Source: Diphasiastrum complanatum
Lineage: Eukaryota; Streptophyta; Lycopodiopsida; Lycopodiales; Lycopodiaceae
Length of the DNA: 64,000 nucleotides
Direction of reading: 5' to 3'
Assembly: GCA_029204225.1 (NCBI GenBank)
Contig: CM055099.1
Location: forward strand, 60,299,919-60,363,918
In this document: piece by piece, positions 41,697-52,883 of the stretch
Numbering within the stretch: the stretch's first letter is position 1
Layout of the letters: each line of letters opens with the position of its first letter
The notes under the pieces: generated by a model
Told to the model about the DNA's origin: nothing
Seen by the model: the letters and a program-made list of their open reading frames with translations, nothing else
The model's database searches: none
Translations under genes and position numbers: made by a program

Positions 41697-43134
41697 TTCC
41701 TTCGCCACTCATGCAATACTGGACGTATTGCAAGATGGTTATTGTTACTGACTGAATTTGACTTTCGAATTGTGGTTCGAAAGGGGAAACAACATTATCT
41801 AGCCAATCACATTTCACGAATCAAATCCACACCAGTTAACACTGAAGTGGATGATGAATTGCCAGATGCTGCGTTATTCTATGTTGAAGCAGTTCTAAGT
41901 GGGCAGTAGATATTGTTGAGTACCTGATGTTAGGACAAGCAAATAACACCCTGACAAAAGTACAAAAAAGACAATTGATTCATAAGGCTCAACCTTATCA
42001 ATTAATTGCAGGACAATTGTATCATCGTGGATCAGATAATGTTTTACGAAGATGTGTTTTACCGCATGAAGTACCAGATTAATCATCTTTTCACATGATG
42101 GCATAAGTGGAGGACACTTCTCTACATATATTACTGTTCACAAACTTTTACAATAAGGTTGTTGGTGGCCTACGCTTCACAAGGACACATAAAATTTTGT
42201 TCAGACATGTGATGTTTGCCAGCGAGCATGACGACCTACTCGATAGAACTATGAACCCTTGCATCCGGTTTTATCGCAAGCACCGTTTGAAAAATGGGGA
42301 CTGAATTATGTTAGACCTATTCACCCTGTCGCGCAAGGATCTCAGGCCCGATACATTATCGTAGCAACTAATTACATGACCAAGTGGGTTGAAGCCAAAG
42401 CTGTCAAAGTTGCTGATGCGAAATCTACGACCAAGTTTCTATATGAAGATATTATTAGATTTGGATGTCCGATTGAGATTGTCAGTGACCGGGGTACACA
42501 CTTTGTTAATCAAACAATAAAGTGTTTACTAGAAGATTTTTTTGTTACACACAGATTTAGTACTCCCTGCTATCCCAGAGGGAATGGCCAAGCTGAATCT
42601 TCCAATAAGATTCTCTGCACCATTATGACAAAGACAGTTTAAGCGAGTCGGTCTGATTGAGATTATAAACTGTATGCAGCATAATGGACATTCAGAGCCA
42701 CTTACAAAAATAGTACAAATCAAACACTTTTTCAACTGGTTTATGGTCAAGATGCTGTCATGCCGATTGAATTTTTAATCCCATCTTTACGCATAGCGGC
42801 CGCCGAATGATTAAATGATGATACGTCTTTACAACTCCGTCATGAAGTGTTGCACAAATTATGTGAAACCCGATTGATGGCAGTTCATGCCTTAGCAGTA
42901 GAGAAAGCCCGCCGCAAGGCATGGCACGATCGCCGATTGCACAAAAAAGATTTGAAAGCAGGAGATCTTGCATTAATGTACAAAACCAAGCTGATCAAGG
43001 GCAAGTTGAAGTTTACCGGGGAAGGCCTGTATCAAGTGAAGGAAATATTGAACTATGGCGTAGTAATTCTTGAGCACTTGGATGGAAAACGATTTGATAC
43101 TCCGGTGAATGGCAGCCGCTTATGCAAGTTTTGA
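41697..43134 (+). pseudogene. Ty3/Gypsy RNase H end and integrase, decayed
   Basis: Starts mid-RNase H with RIARWLLLLTEFDFRIVVRK. Integrase motifs follow: APFEKWGLNYVRPI, YIIVATNYMTKWVEAKAVKV, SDRGTHFVNQTIKCLLEDFF and PRGNGQAESSNK. After stops near 42640 it reads LFQLVYGQDAVMPIEF. From 42847 it ends in a long open tail (KARRKAWHDRRLHKKDLKAG ... GEGLYQVKEILNYGVVILEH) that stops at 43132. It differs from the 34985-37715 copy (for example HYLANHISRI against HTNKDYLSRL) and is a separate insertion, truncated on the left by the cassette. Confidence 0.85.
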
Positions 43135-43668
43135 CAGCTTGCTCCGCCAGTTCAGCAAGTTTGATCTCAATGGTTTTTTAATTTTATTTGTTTTTCAATT
43201 TTTTCTTTTTCAGTACTTAATTTGTTGAGATTTTTTGGAAAAAGACAGTTAAAAAAAAACAAATTGAGAAAAGACTGATGAGCAAAAGTCAGAAAGTCAT
43301 CAGCATAGGAAAAGAAAGCACAGTAATTTTTTGATGGAAAAAGACTTAGAAAATCACTGTTTTGGTCAAATTTAGTCTATTTAGTACCAGAAACCTTTGT
43401 TGAGCTCTCAGACTGTACATCCACTCTAGATTAATCATGTCTTCTACCGATACTTCCCAGTCTCCGTGCTATACTATCCATCGTGCTATACTATCAATCT
43501 TGTAAGAATCTAGATAATTTGTTTCAATGTCTTCTTCTTCTGAAAAGATGTGAAGAGCATAAGAAGATTGCTCGGGCGTAAAGCTTATATATGATTGAGC
43601 AGTTTCTCCTTCATATTGCTCACGTTGCCATGTGATAACATGCTCGTGCAACTTTCCTTGTTCATCAT
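43135..43668. other. Gypsy 3' region and junction to the minus-strand element
   Basis: AT-rich, with an A/G-rich stretch (AAAAAGACAG, GAGAAAAGACTG) that could contain a polypurine tract. A minus-strand frame of 60 codons (QREQYEGETAQSYISFTPEQ) near 43469-43651 likely belongs to the Gypsy protease-linker region. Confidence 0.35.
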
Positions 43669-45714
43669 GTTTTCCAATTCAAAACCACAACTCCTTTTTC
43701 TTCCAATGAACAATGGCATTTGCTTGATATAGCCAGGGTCTTCTGATAAGGACGGAGTAGTTGCCGATTCCGACTAGTCGGATTACAATAAAATTCATGA
43801 TAAATGGTATATCTTGGATATATACTGTGACTTCTTTCAACTTGCCTACAAGCTTCCTCCTTGTCGAGTCGGCCAGATTGATCTTTCTCTGAGTAGGCTG
43901 GATATTAGTAAGTCCATGTGCATGCGCTGTATCTTCCGTCATAGTATTGATGTTTGACTCGGAGTCAATTGGTACTTTTTCAATTAAACACCCTTAGATA
44001 GAGATGTCAATCTCTGGCGCCCCCAGATCTCCAAGGTCAATGGCAAGAAGGGATATCTCAGGTAGAGAAATCTTCTTCTTCCTCCTTGTCTGTGATAGAC
44101 TCTTTAGCTGCATCCTATAATAGTTGTTATCAAATAACAGCTGTTCGAAAGTGATATTTGGCCTCAAGGAGCCAATATCTTAAACAAGGTCATATTGCTT
44201 CTTTGTTTGCAACCTGAAATCTACGACAACATTGGATAGTTTTGAGTTTAATGGAACTTCCTTCTTGTCTTCAAAAGTGACCTTCTTTTGAAGCGGGTTG
44301 GATTTAAGTTCTTCTTCGATTAGAGTTTTCGCTTCCTCAGCAACACCTTTCTTAAATAGCTTCTCAATGTTTATGTCATAATCAGAGTCATCCTTCAAGT
44401 CTTTTTGGGTAATAGACTTGTTCTTCAACTTCTTTGTCGGATGCTTCCGCTTATTCTTCCGAGTTTTAGCTAGACTCTCTTTCGTTGGTTTGGGTGATTT
44501 TGAAGTGCTTCAAGTGAAAACTTTACAAACATCTTCCAAATCACTTGGCCAATTGGTATCAGTGATCAATAGAGTGCCTTCGTCAAGGCATTCAATTCTC
44601 TGTATGACTGCATCTTCCTACTTCTTCTTTATCTCCGGTTCTGCACCATGATATTGAACATATTTGTATAGCACCTTTAACTTTTGAGTTGGTCGACGAG
44701 GCTTCGGTCAATTGAGTGAAGATCTGAAATGTTTTTCTTCCAAACCTTGTCGATCTTTGGAGATGGTTCCTTGGAAGGTTTGGACTTCTTTTTAATCTTT
44801 TTCTCCTTCCGATGATTTTTATCATCTTCGGAAGAATTTGAGCTCTCTATGTCGAAATCAGCACTGAAACTTGATGACTCCTAAACTATGGATGAATCTT
44901 CTCATGAGCTTGAATCATCAAATAAAGCTGATGACTTCTTCTTTGTCTTCTTGCTGAAATGTCGCTTCTGAGCAATCTTTGACGTTTCATAATTTTCTGC
45001 TATTGCAATAACTTCATCCATGGTATTCATGGGTCCTCGTTAGCAGTACCTGAATCTTACTTGGTAGCCTTGCAAGGTACCATTCTATCCTGCAACAGGA
45101 TACACACCCAGCAACTTCCGAATTAAGTTTTTTACCTTTCGGGTGTGCCTTCTCAGTGACTACTTATCTTTCTTTTGAATAGAGTTCAGTAGTGTAAGCA
45201 CTCGGGTAGAGTAACCAATCTCGTGGAACTGAGTGAGAAAGGCTTCTCTCAGTAGGTCCCAAGTGTTAACGGTTGCACGATCCATTTGGCTGTACCAAAT
45301 TTGGGCTTGTTTTCGCAGCAGACTAGGGAATGTGCGTAATTTGTCTGCATTCGTTCCCTCACTATTGGATACAACAATGGATTCAAATTGGGAGATGTAA
45401 CTATCAGTGTCATCTAAAGAAGTTCCCTTGAAGTAATCATACTTGATTCTTGAACTTGAATTGAATCATGTTTGAGGTGGGTCCATTTCTGGTTTAGGGT
45501 TGGGATGTTCAAGATCTAAATCAGGATCAAGATCTGGATCTGGATTACCAACAGTCTCAGGAAGTTCAGGTTTAGGTTCTGTTTCGGGTTTATCGAGTAA
45601 GTTATTGAAATACACTTCGGCTTCCTGATAAGTGGTAAAAGGAGGTGAGTCGTGCTGAAAGGATTGTTGAAGACTTCTGAAAAAGTTCTCACGAAGGCTT
45701 CTGTATCTTTTCAA
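43669..45714 (-). pseudogene. Ty3/Gypsy gag and protease, minus strand (element E), decayed
   Basis: On the minus strand gag begins MKRYRSLRENFFRSLQQSFQ (45714) with a Pro/Asp-rich PDPDLDPDLDLEHPNP tract. The capsid core is IKYDYFKGTSLDDTDSYISQ, LLRKQAQIWYSQ and LREAFLTQF. A Lys/Ser-rich region follows, and then a retropepsin-like end with NFIVIRLVGIGNYSVLIRRP and WLYQANAIVHW (~43690-43790). Many stops interrupt it. No RT follows on this strand, because plus-strand Gypsy sequence abuts at ~43.1 kb. The gag is clearly related to that at 49353-50319. Confidence 0.75.
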
Positions 45715-45802
45715 ATGCTCAGCTCTAGAACTGTTTGAAATACTTCATGTAGTTGGCATTCATCTTTAACTAACAAACATCTAAATCCAACAGATTAGCA
45801 AT

Positions 45803-45819
45803 CCCCTGCAACGGCGCCA
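45803..45819 (-). other. Gypsy primer-binding site, element E
   Basis: On the minus strand TGGCGCCGTTGCAGGGG, upstream of the gag at 45714. The LTR lies to its right (from ~45822), with ATGACATATGC near its end. Confidence 0.75.
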
Positions 45820-45821
45820 AA

Positions 45822-47073
45822 AATAAGCATATGTCATGTTATACTTATCTTTATTGTAAGGATATGTAGTATAAAAGATTGTCATTTCCCAAAGAGACTG
45901 TTTTATATTGTGATTTTATAAAATGTGATTTCAAGCATACAAAAGTGAAAGATATTGATGCCGACTAGTCTCATATCGAACATGTTGCATTGCTGATTAG
46001 TATATCCCACTTATCGGCCAGACCGATCTATTGGTCTGTGCACCTAATAAAGTTTGTCGGCCAAGCGAAGTCAATTGCATCAGATAAACCAAGGCAGAGA
46101 AACATACAAATGTCTCTGTGCAATCCAAATGTAGTCTGACAATCTGTCCTCAACAACAGAGAGCTCTCATTCAAAAGAACGATTGACTACTAACTTAAAC
46201 TGCACGAGTATCCATATGCAAATTAATTCAAAGTATTGATTCGCAACAACACACAGCAAGCTTTAGGATGTGTAAGTTCGGATATACATCAGCAGTGTAA
46301 TGTAACTGTGATTTCGAATGTTAGCATCACCATTAAGTTCCAAGCAATCGATTATTTGATCACATAGACAATCAAATATCCAATATGTTTTAAGACAATC
46401 TTAGCAATGAATTCACGGTTGCTCGCATATGACAGTATCAAGGCTAAGGAAGTGTTTGACCAGAGTTACAATCACAAGCACATCTGACAAGGTGAGGCTT
46501 ACCAACTGTCAGAAATAGAAGTACTCAGCAAGCAGAAGGCTTATGAAAGTAGAGAGAAGGAAAAACTTGAAGACTCAAACTCTCTCTGTGATCTCTTGAA
46601 AAACTTGGTGGTTGTATTGAAGCACAAGTGGTGTACATATAGGGAACGAGCATGAAAGTATGCATCTCTTCAGTAACCGATATGCCGCTTCTTATTAAAT
46701 TTAATTAACTAATTCCATCAAATAGAAAAATTACAAGTGTACATTTTCTAGTGGCATCCTTGTGACGCGACTTTGCTCCAATGAGAAGTAAGCACATGGA
46801 AGGTTGCGACGTTTTCTTGATGCTTAATAAATGAGTCTTCTGGAATGTTCTTCTCTTAGGGCTAGCCTTCTTATTAAGGTTCATGTCATTTCATATCTGC
46901 CCTTCGGGTTATACTCCTTCCTTCAGTCACATTTATTTAGTCCTCTTTATCTTTGATGTATCTTTGGATAACTTGTCATTGTCGCGATTATTAGATATTT
47001 CTTCATATTCGGTGGTTATCTTCATCAGTTAAGTAGGTTGATTTGCATCACAAAATAGCAATTCAAGAAAAAT
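45822..47073 (-). repeat. Probable LTR of element E
   Basis: Sequence upstream (minus sense) of the primer-binding site, noncoding, with tracts such as AAAAGATTG and CTCTCTGTG. No matching second LTR is in the window and the outer end is undefined. Confidence 0.35.
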
Positions 47074-47232
47074 ATGCATGTAATAGGGTATTACACTACA
47101 TCTAAAAGATCGGCCTATTCTAACAACCATTTCGAGACCTGTTGTGCTCATTGTTTTCTGTGGATCCACCGCCTCCTATTCACTACCCAAAACCTACAAA
47201 ACAAATGTGAAGTCAATACACTGCAGACTAGA

Positions 47233-47233
<1 letters not shown>

Positions 47234-47291
<58 letters not shown>

Positions 47292-47326
47292 GGAGGGAGG
47301 GAGGGAGGGAGGGAGGGAGGGAGGGA
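47234..47326. repeat. Compound microsatellite (GT)n(GA)n(GGGA)n
   Basis: GT repeats 47234-47271, GA to ~47291, then GGGA units to 47326. It is translated as a spurious VCVC/RERE segment in front of a real Copia fragment. Confidence 0.9.
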
Positions 47327-47387
47327 GATTACCTTGGATTCATTAGCTTCATCCTCCATCTTCTCTTTTGTCACCTAAGTTTATCAC

Positions 47388-48303
47388 TTTCCAATGTATT
47401 TTATGTTCCTCATCTCACAAAGAATGTGATTAGTGTTGGAAAGTTATTTGATTATGGTTTTGAAGTGGAATTCAATGTCAATAATTGTTTCATAAAGAAA
47501 GGTGATGAGATCCTAGAAAGTGGATCTAGATATGGAGGCATTTTCAAGTTAGATTTACAAGAGAATGCAAGTACTTGTGATTTTGCATTGATGACTTGTG
47601 TTTCCAAGGAGGAAGTATGGCATAGGAGGTTGCATGTTTCCAATTTCATATCTATTTCTTCAATAGTCAAGGAGATCAAGCCAAAAGTTGCTTATTCTAT
47701 GGCAAAATCACATATGGATCCATATTTGATGTCTTCTACCAAGACAAAACATCTGTTGGAGTTAGTATACTCGGATGTTCATCTTTCTATATCATTAAGC
47801 AATGAAGGTATCTCTTGCTTTGCATTTACTATTGATGGTTTCAGAAGTAACCAACGGCTATGTCTTGTCTCTTCGAGTTTTATGGTGCATGTGTATTTTC
47901 CATTATGCAAAGCTTTTTGGAGTTATGGAGCTATTGGAAGGATTGCACTATATGGAGTCTTGTTCAACTATAAGCCTAAGGTTGTGTACCTTGGTGTTCT
48001 TGAAGGTTATTGCTTTGCATGCGAATTCTTGGAAGGAAAGAAGGATGGAGATCCAAGCCTATGGATCATGGTTGGATGCTTATCCACCAAGGAAGCTACA
48101 TAGCCTTTACACTCTCTATCTTGAAGGTGTTTGAGCATGGAGAAGTTATTGATTATGAAGATCTATCTTCTATCTTGGATAAGGCCGAGAGCACAGTGTC
48201 TCTTATTGCATCAAAAGTTCATTCTATGGAGAAAAGCCAACTTATGATGGGGTCGAGGTTTGAGGAGGAGTATCCTCAACATGAATATCCAAGAAGATCT
48301 TGA
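47388..48303 (+). pseudogene. Ty1/Copia fragment (protease end to integrase)
   Basis: NVFYVPHLTKNVISVGKLFD, GFEVEFNVNNCFIKKGDEIL and EEVWHRRL give the protease-pre-integrase junction. LLELVYSDVHLSISLSNEGI is the first integrase block (Asp kept). YKPKVVYLGVLEGYCF with GCLSTKEA matches the integrase C-terminus. The central integrase core is deleted or scrambled, and frames break at 48103. No RT. Confidence 0.8.
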
Positions 48304-49352
48304 ATATGACATCTCCTAAATTATAGGAGTTAGGTCCTAGATTGTAGAAATCTAGAAAGTCAACACAAACCACCAATGGATGATGTGGCAAACTTGATAG
48401 ATCTTATCCAAAGTGGATATGGATGAGTACAATGAGCTGTCCCACATGTGCTGGATGCAGCTTAGAGAGAGATTATGGTGATTGTGTACTATTTCTCTGT
48501 TATCAGGCCTTACAGTAGTTGTACTTCACACGTGTGAACCCATGGATCATCATTTCTTGATTGAGAGAGAGAGAGAGAGAGATATTCAGAACGTTAGCAA
48601 TTGTTTTGAGCCTGTAAGTAGGATCACGCGCTTATCAGCGTGATTGTATCATGATCTGATCGTTGTGTTTACAACTTATTATACAGATTTCCTATTGTTC
48701 TACACTCTTTCTGCATTCTTGTTGAATGATAACTCTCACTCCTCTTACAAAACATTGTTATCAGAGAAGTGTATGGCTGTCTTTGATGCCTAAATTGATT
48801 CTACATTCTCTTCATACCAGATTATTAGTACTAGAGAATTGCATGGCTGTCTTAGATGCCTAATCGTCTTCGCAATCTTTCTTTCATGCAGTCTACGACT
48901 CCTACACTGATAATCTGATTCAACAGCTCATAAAATCCATTCTCTAAGTAATCCATGATCCTGCTACCAAAAATTCTTTGTTTCTTCAGTTGACATCAAT
49001 CCAAATGTCAACCAAAGTGGTATCAAAGCTGATAATTCACATTCCATCCAATCCCACTGATTGGTATCAGAGTCCACATGAGGGCAGTCCGGATATTTGT
49101 GTCCAGGCTCTCTACAGTTCGAACTTAGCGGTACATATCCAATCGGCTTTCGTGGCTAAGGACAGTCAGGTGAAAAATGTCTTGGCTCTCTCCACAGTTG
49201 TAACAATTGCCCAACACTAGTTTATTCGTGGTTTGTGACTTCATCGCTGGTCCAACAAATTCTGAAGGATTCTGTCTTTTTGGTGCGAACTTTGGTCTAT
49301 CCTGCTGGGCTGATATTGTAGTACCCTGAACATAATTAGTAGTAGCATCATT
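48304..49352 (+). other. Copia LTR/leader remnants with primer-binding-site-like motifs
   Basis: TTGTTATCAGAGAAG (~48752), GTGGTATCAAAGCTG (~49018) and TTGGTATCAGAGTCC (~49062) resemble the Copia primer-binding site TGGTATCAGAGC. A degenerate 35-bp duplication, ATGGCTGTCTT(T/A)GATGCC, occurs at ~48772 and ~48842. These look like stacked Copia leaders. No LTR ends could be paired. Confidence 0.45.
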
Positions 49353-50319
49353 CTAAAAAATGAAGAGTACCTCCTGGGCAGGATCTTCGATATACTTTAC
49401 ATCCACAATTGTGTAGTCTTTCTTAGAATGTCCAGAAGTTCCGCATTTTGTACACCACATTCCTGTGTTAGAAGAAGAAGCTTTTGGCCTTTTGTCTGCA
49501 ACTTCAGAGATCTGCACTTTCAAATCATTAAATTTTTTATTAAGATCAGCCATGTTACTTTTCCAAAGCTTTTCGATTTTAGAAGTTGACGACTTATCCT
49601 CGATAGTTTTTGTGTTGTCCTTTCGTTTGGATCGACCTTTACTTCTTCTGTCTACTTTATTAGCTTTTGATTCCGATGAATCACTACTTTTAGACTCCGA
49701 TCTTGAAGAACTGGAACTTGATTCAATATCTGAATCATCTTTGTTATCACTAAAATTGATCTTAGACTTACGAGATCTTTTAGTTGAGCGTCGCTTTCGT
49801 GCTAGCTTCGAAGTCTCAAAATTCTTAGCACTTGTTATTACTGCAGATAAGGAAGTCACGTCTCCTTGTCTGCAATATCGATCGATTTTTGGTGGTAAAC
49901 TAGCCAAAAACCATTCGATCTGCATATCAATCGGATATACACCGGTTAGTTTTCCTATAAGATTCTTGACCTTTTGTGTATATTTTCAAAGGGATTCTTT
50001 AGTTTTCTTCTTAACATTGTTTAGACGTTTGAGAACTAGATTTATAACCGATTTCTCTGAACTGGTTCAAAAACGCATCTTTCAGTAGTAACCAGGTGAC
50101 TACACGGCCTGGTTCAACTTGATTGTACCATATGTGTGCCTGCTTTCTTAGCAGACTGGTAAAGATTTGCAGTTTGTCTATGTCAGTTCCTTCATTATTT
50201 GCATTAGCAATCGACTTGAATTGCGAGATATAGCTGTCTGCATCATCTAAAGTAGTTTCTTTAAAATAATCATACTTGATTTTTGACATGGAAGTGAAAC
50301 GTGGAGCAGGACCCTCCAT
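49353..50319 (-). pseudogene. Ty3/Gypsy gag, minus strand (element F)
   Basis: From MEGPAPRFTSMSKIKYDYFK (50319) through YISQFKSIANANNEGTDIDK, SLLRKQAHIWYNQVEPGRVV and LKDAFLNQF. After a break near 50010 it continues with MQIEWFLASLPPKIDRYCRQ, a Ser/Lys-rich linker and a zinc-knuckle-like CTKCGTSGHSKKDYT. The last Cys of that knuckle is missing, so it is probably non-functional. It is a relative of element E. Downstream pol is absent. Confidence 0.8.
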
Positions 50320-50512
50320 ACTGAAGCTAAGTAAGAGTGCAAGAAGCTGGGTGGTGATCTCGTTGAGATTTCTTCAACTCGTAGCCGCACTCTATCTTCG
50401 TAAAAATTCCTCTCTAAGCTTACGGTATCGTTCTAATCGAGATTCTCTATCTAACATACACTAGGAATGGAGGTGGAAGTGTCAGTTTCCTTTTAACTTT
50501 CTTAAGCTATCC

Positions 50513-50527
50513 TCGGCAACGGCGCCA
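50513..50527 (-). other. Gypsy primer-binding site, element F
   Basis: On the minus strand TGGCGCCGTTGCCGA, preceded by an ACCAATTTT spacer. It lies ~195 bp upstream of the gag start. Confidence 0.8.
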
Positions 50528-50532
50528 AAAAT

Positions 50533-51900
50533 TGGTATATGTCATACTATACCAACAAAGATAATATAGATTTTGTAGTAAATATTGTCGAACCCCAAGA
50601 GGATAGCGATTGAAAGTTAAATATTTGGTACAAGTATGATCTTGTGTTATTCTGACTGTCAACAGACATTAGAAAGTAACCAGTATTACTTGTGTTAGGG
50701 GTGTGTAGTGTTAATAATTCCAGAACAACAGTCTTGCCTCTATTCAAATGAAATGTGTTCTACAGGTGAGATGTTATCAGAGTAGTACGATAATACTACA
50801 CTCCGACTAATTAAGTTGTCAGCAAAGATTTGAGAAATATTTGATGTATTATTGTATGATCAAACAATTAATTAATCCTATTTGCGAACTGTTCGGTTCT
50901 AGACAGAAGTCCTCAACAACTTGAGTCCAATTTATGGCTAAAGTACACGAATAGTTTTAGAGTATGTTAGAAACTTATGTCTAACACAAATAGGAACATA
51001 GATCAATGACTCGATTCCTCAGACAGAGACTGTCATCTCAGATGTATACATACAATTCTATCAATGAGCGTGCTAGATTGTACCAAATGTAGACGTTTTT
51101 CGAGTGTTGAATACAAAGTATTCGCGACAGACGAATAAGATAGTTTTAAGACAATTATTTAGAACATATTTACGGACATACAACAAACGACTGTAATGCG
51201 CTAAAGCATCTATTTGACCAGAGAGTAATTCATATAATGTAGTAGAGATTGCTAGTAGACTCAAGATCACTCACACTCAACAGTGCGGAGAACAGAGATA
51301 AGAGAGAATAATCCTCGACACTCTATTTACTTCTTCAATCTCTCACAAATATCTAAACTTCTCTCTCGATGCTTGACACTGAAGCGAACAAACAAACCTC
51401 TAAAGACTACAGGTGCATCGCTCCCGTAAAAGGTCTAGTTAATAATTAGGTTGAATGTATGTTCAATTATACCGTGAGAGGTATATTTAACTAAGAGTTT
51501 AAATTACTCTAGTTTAATATGTTGATTCATATTTAGTCGTTTCACGTCGATGACCTAGTAAAGGCTATTCAAGGTAGTGTTTCACTTCTGGAGGTCTTGT
51601 CCTTAAATAGAAGACAAGTCTTTAGGAGTTATATTCTCGAAAAATGATATAGGCCTCTTCATGATTTATATTTATCCAACTCATATCTTCACATTTGAGT
51701 ATATCATGCCATATTAGGTTGATATTCAATATTTAGCAAATTCGTGGCATCACAACAAACTTCCAGTCTATTCAGATGAATATTATGAGGTATATATGGC
51801 TTCAAGATAAATAAACTTCACTACATTCATGTGGTCTGACTTCAACTCTCATCACATTTATCAGATAATTTACTCATCTTCATTGGATGCAGGTATCGTA
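50533..51900 (-). repeat. Probable LTR of element F (outer end uncertain)
   Basis: On the plus strand it starts TGGTATATGTCATACTATACC, so the LTR ends ...ATACCA in element sense. The following ~1.3 kb is noncoding and similar in style to the region right of element E's primer-binding site. The right boundary is a guess, and no second LTR is present. Confidence 0.35.
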
Positions 51901-52190
51901 GTCCCAATCCAATGCATCGCAATCACATGAGTCTGATCGCGACTTCAATGCCCAGGACGAGGAAGACTCAGCTGGATCTAATTAGGTGTTTCAATAATCC
52001 AATTTGTAACATATCTATGTACTTGGAACATTTATGTATGAATATATATTCGTTTAAGTTAGTGTCTCTTTCATCAATTTTTAAGTGCATAAAATGTAAC
52101 TCAAATATTTGCAAATTTTTTTATTAACAATTATGAACATATGATTTTGCTTACCAACTTCATAAGAAGTGGTGCAAAAGACTCTGGAGT
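51901..52190. other. Noncoding, nothing recognised
   Basis: AT-rich, without supported genes. Confidence 0.4.
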
Positions 52191-52500
52191 CCATTTTTAG
52201 GGTAGAATGGAGCCAGTAAACTAGCTCCATTCTGCCCTAAAAAACTTTTTTGGCCCTCGAAACAGTGTACCTTTTTAAGAAGGATATACCAAGGGATGTC
52301 CCTTGGTATATCCCTCGGACAAGACATGCCACTAACAGCTTTTTGGGAGGGAAATATCGAGGTCCTTGGATAAATCGCTCGGTTTATACATGCTATAAAC
52401 AAAGCAAAAATAAGATGAAGAAGCCTCGATTACCGAGGTAATTATCGAGGATATCTCCGAGGTATACATCATGGTATAAACCGAGGTTTCAAAACTTTTT
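52191..52500. repeat. Cluster of near-perfect palindromes, foldback element candidate
   Basis: First hairpin: TTTTTAGGGTAGAATGGAGC (to 52213) pairs with GCTCCATTCTGCCCTAAAAA (from 52224), one mismatch, 10-nt loop. Second: GGATATACCAAGGGA (52282-52296) and TCCCTTGGTATATCC (52299-52313), a perfect 15-bp stem with a 2-nt centre. Then ATCGAGG, TACCGAGG, TCCGAGG and ACCGAGG motifs and their inverses recur to ~52500 and beyond (ACCTCGGTAAT at 52532). It is noncoding. Confidence 0.7.
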
Positions 52501-52883
52501 TTAAAAAAAAAACTCTTCATTAAAACCTCGGTAATAGGGTCATAAATCCTCCCACACGTGGCAATATCAAAATCAAACTCTCTGTAACTTTTGCCACTTG
52601 TGGCAAATCTCTATAGATACATGCTACATGAGAGGCGATTAAATAACAGCCATGTGTGGCACTTCCACGCATGGCTCTACCACGCCAAGGTATTTTGATG
52701 CTCAGTTTTTTTTAAGAAGACCTAGAGTTTTCTTGAAGAAGCCGATTATTTTTAGACCTAGAGTTTCGATACCAAGTGATCATTTGCCACATTGACTCCC
52801 ACATGGCTATGGGTCTCATGCTCCATTCTAAGCTTGACTAGCTTAAGCAAGGTGACCTATGTTCTTTCTTTTTCTTCCACACG

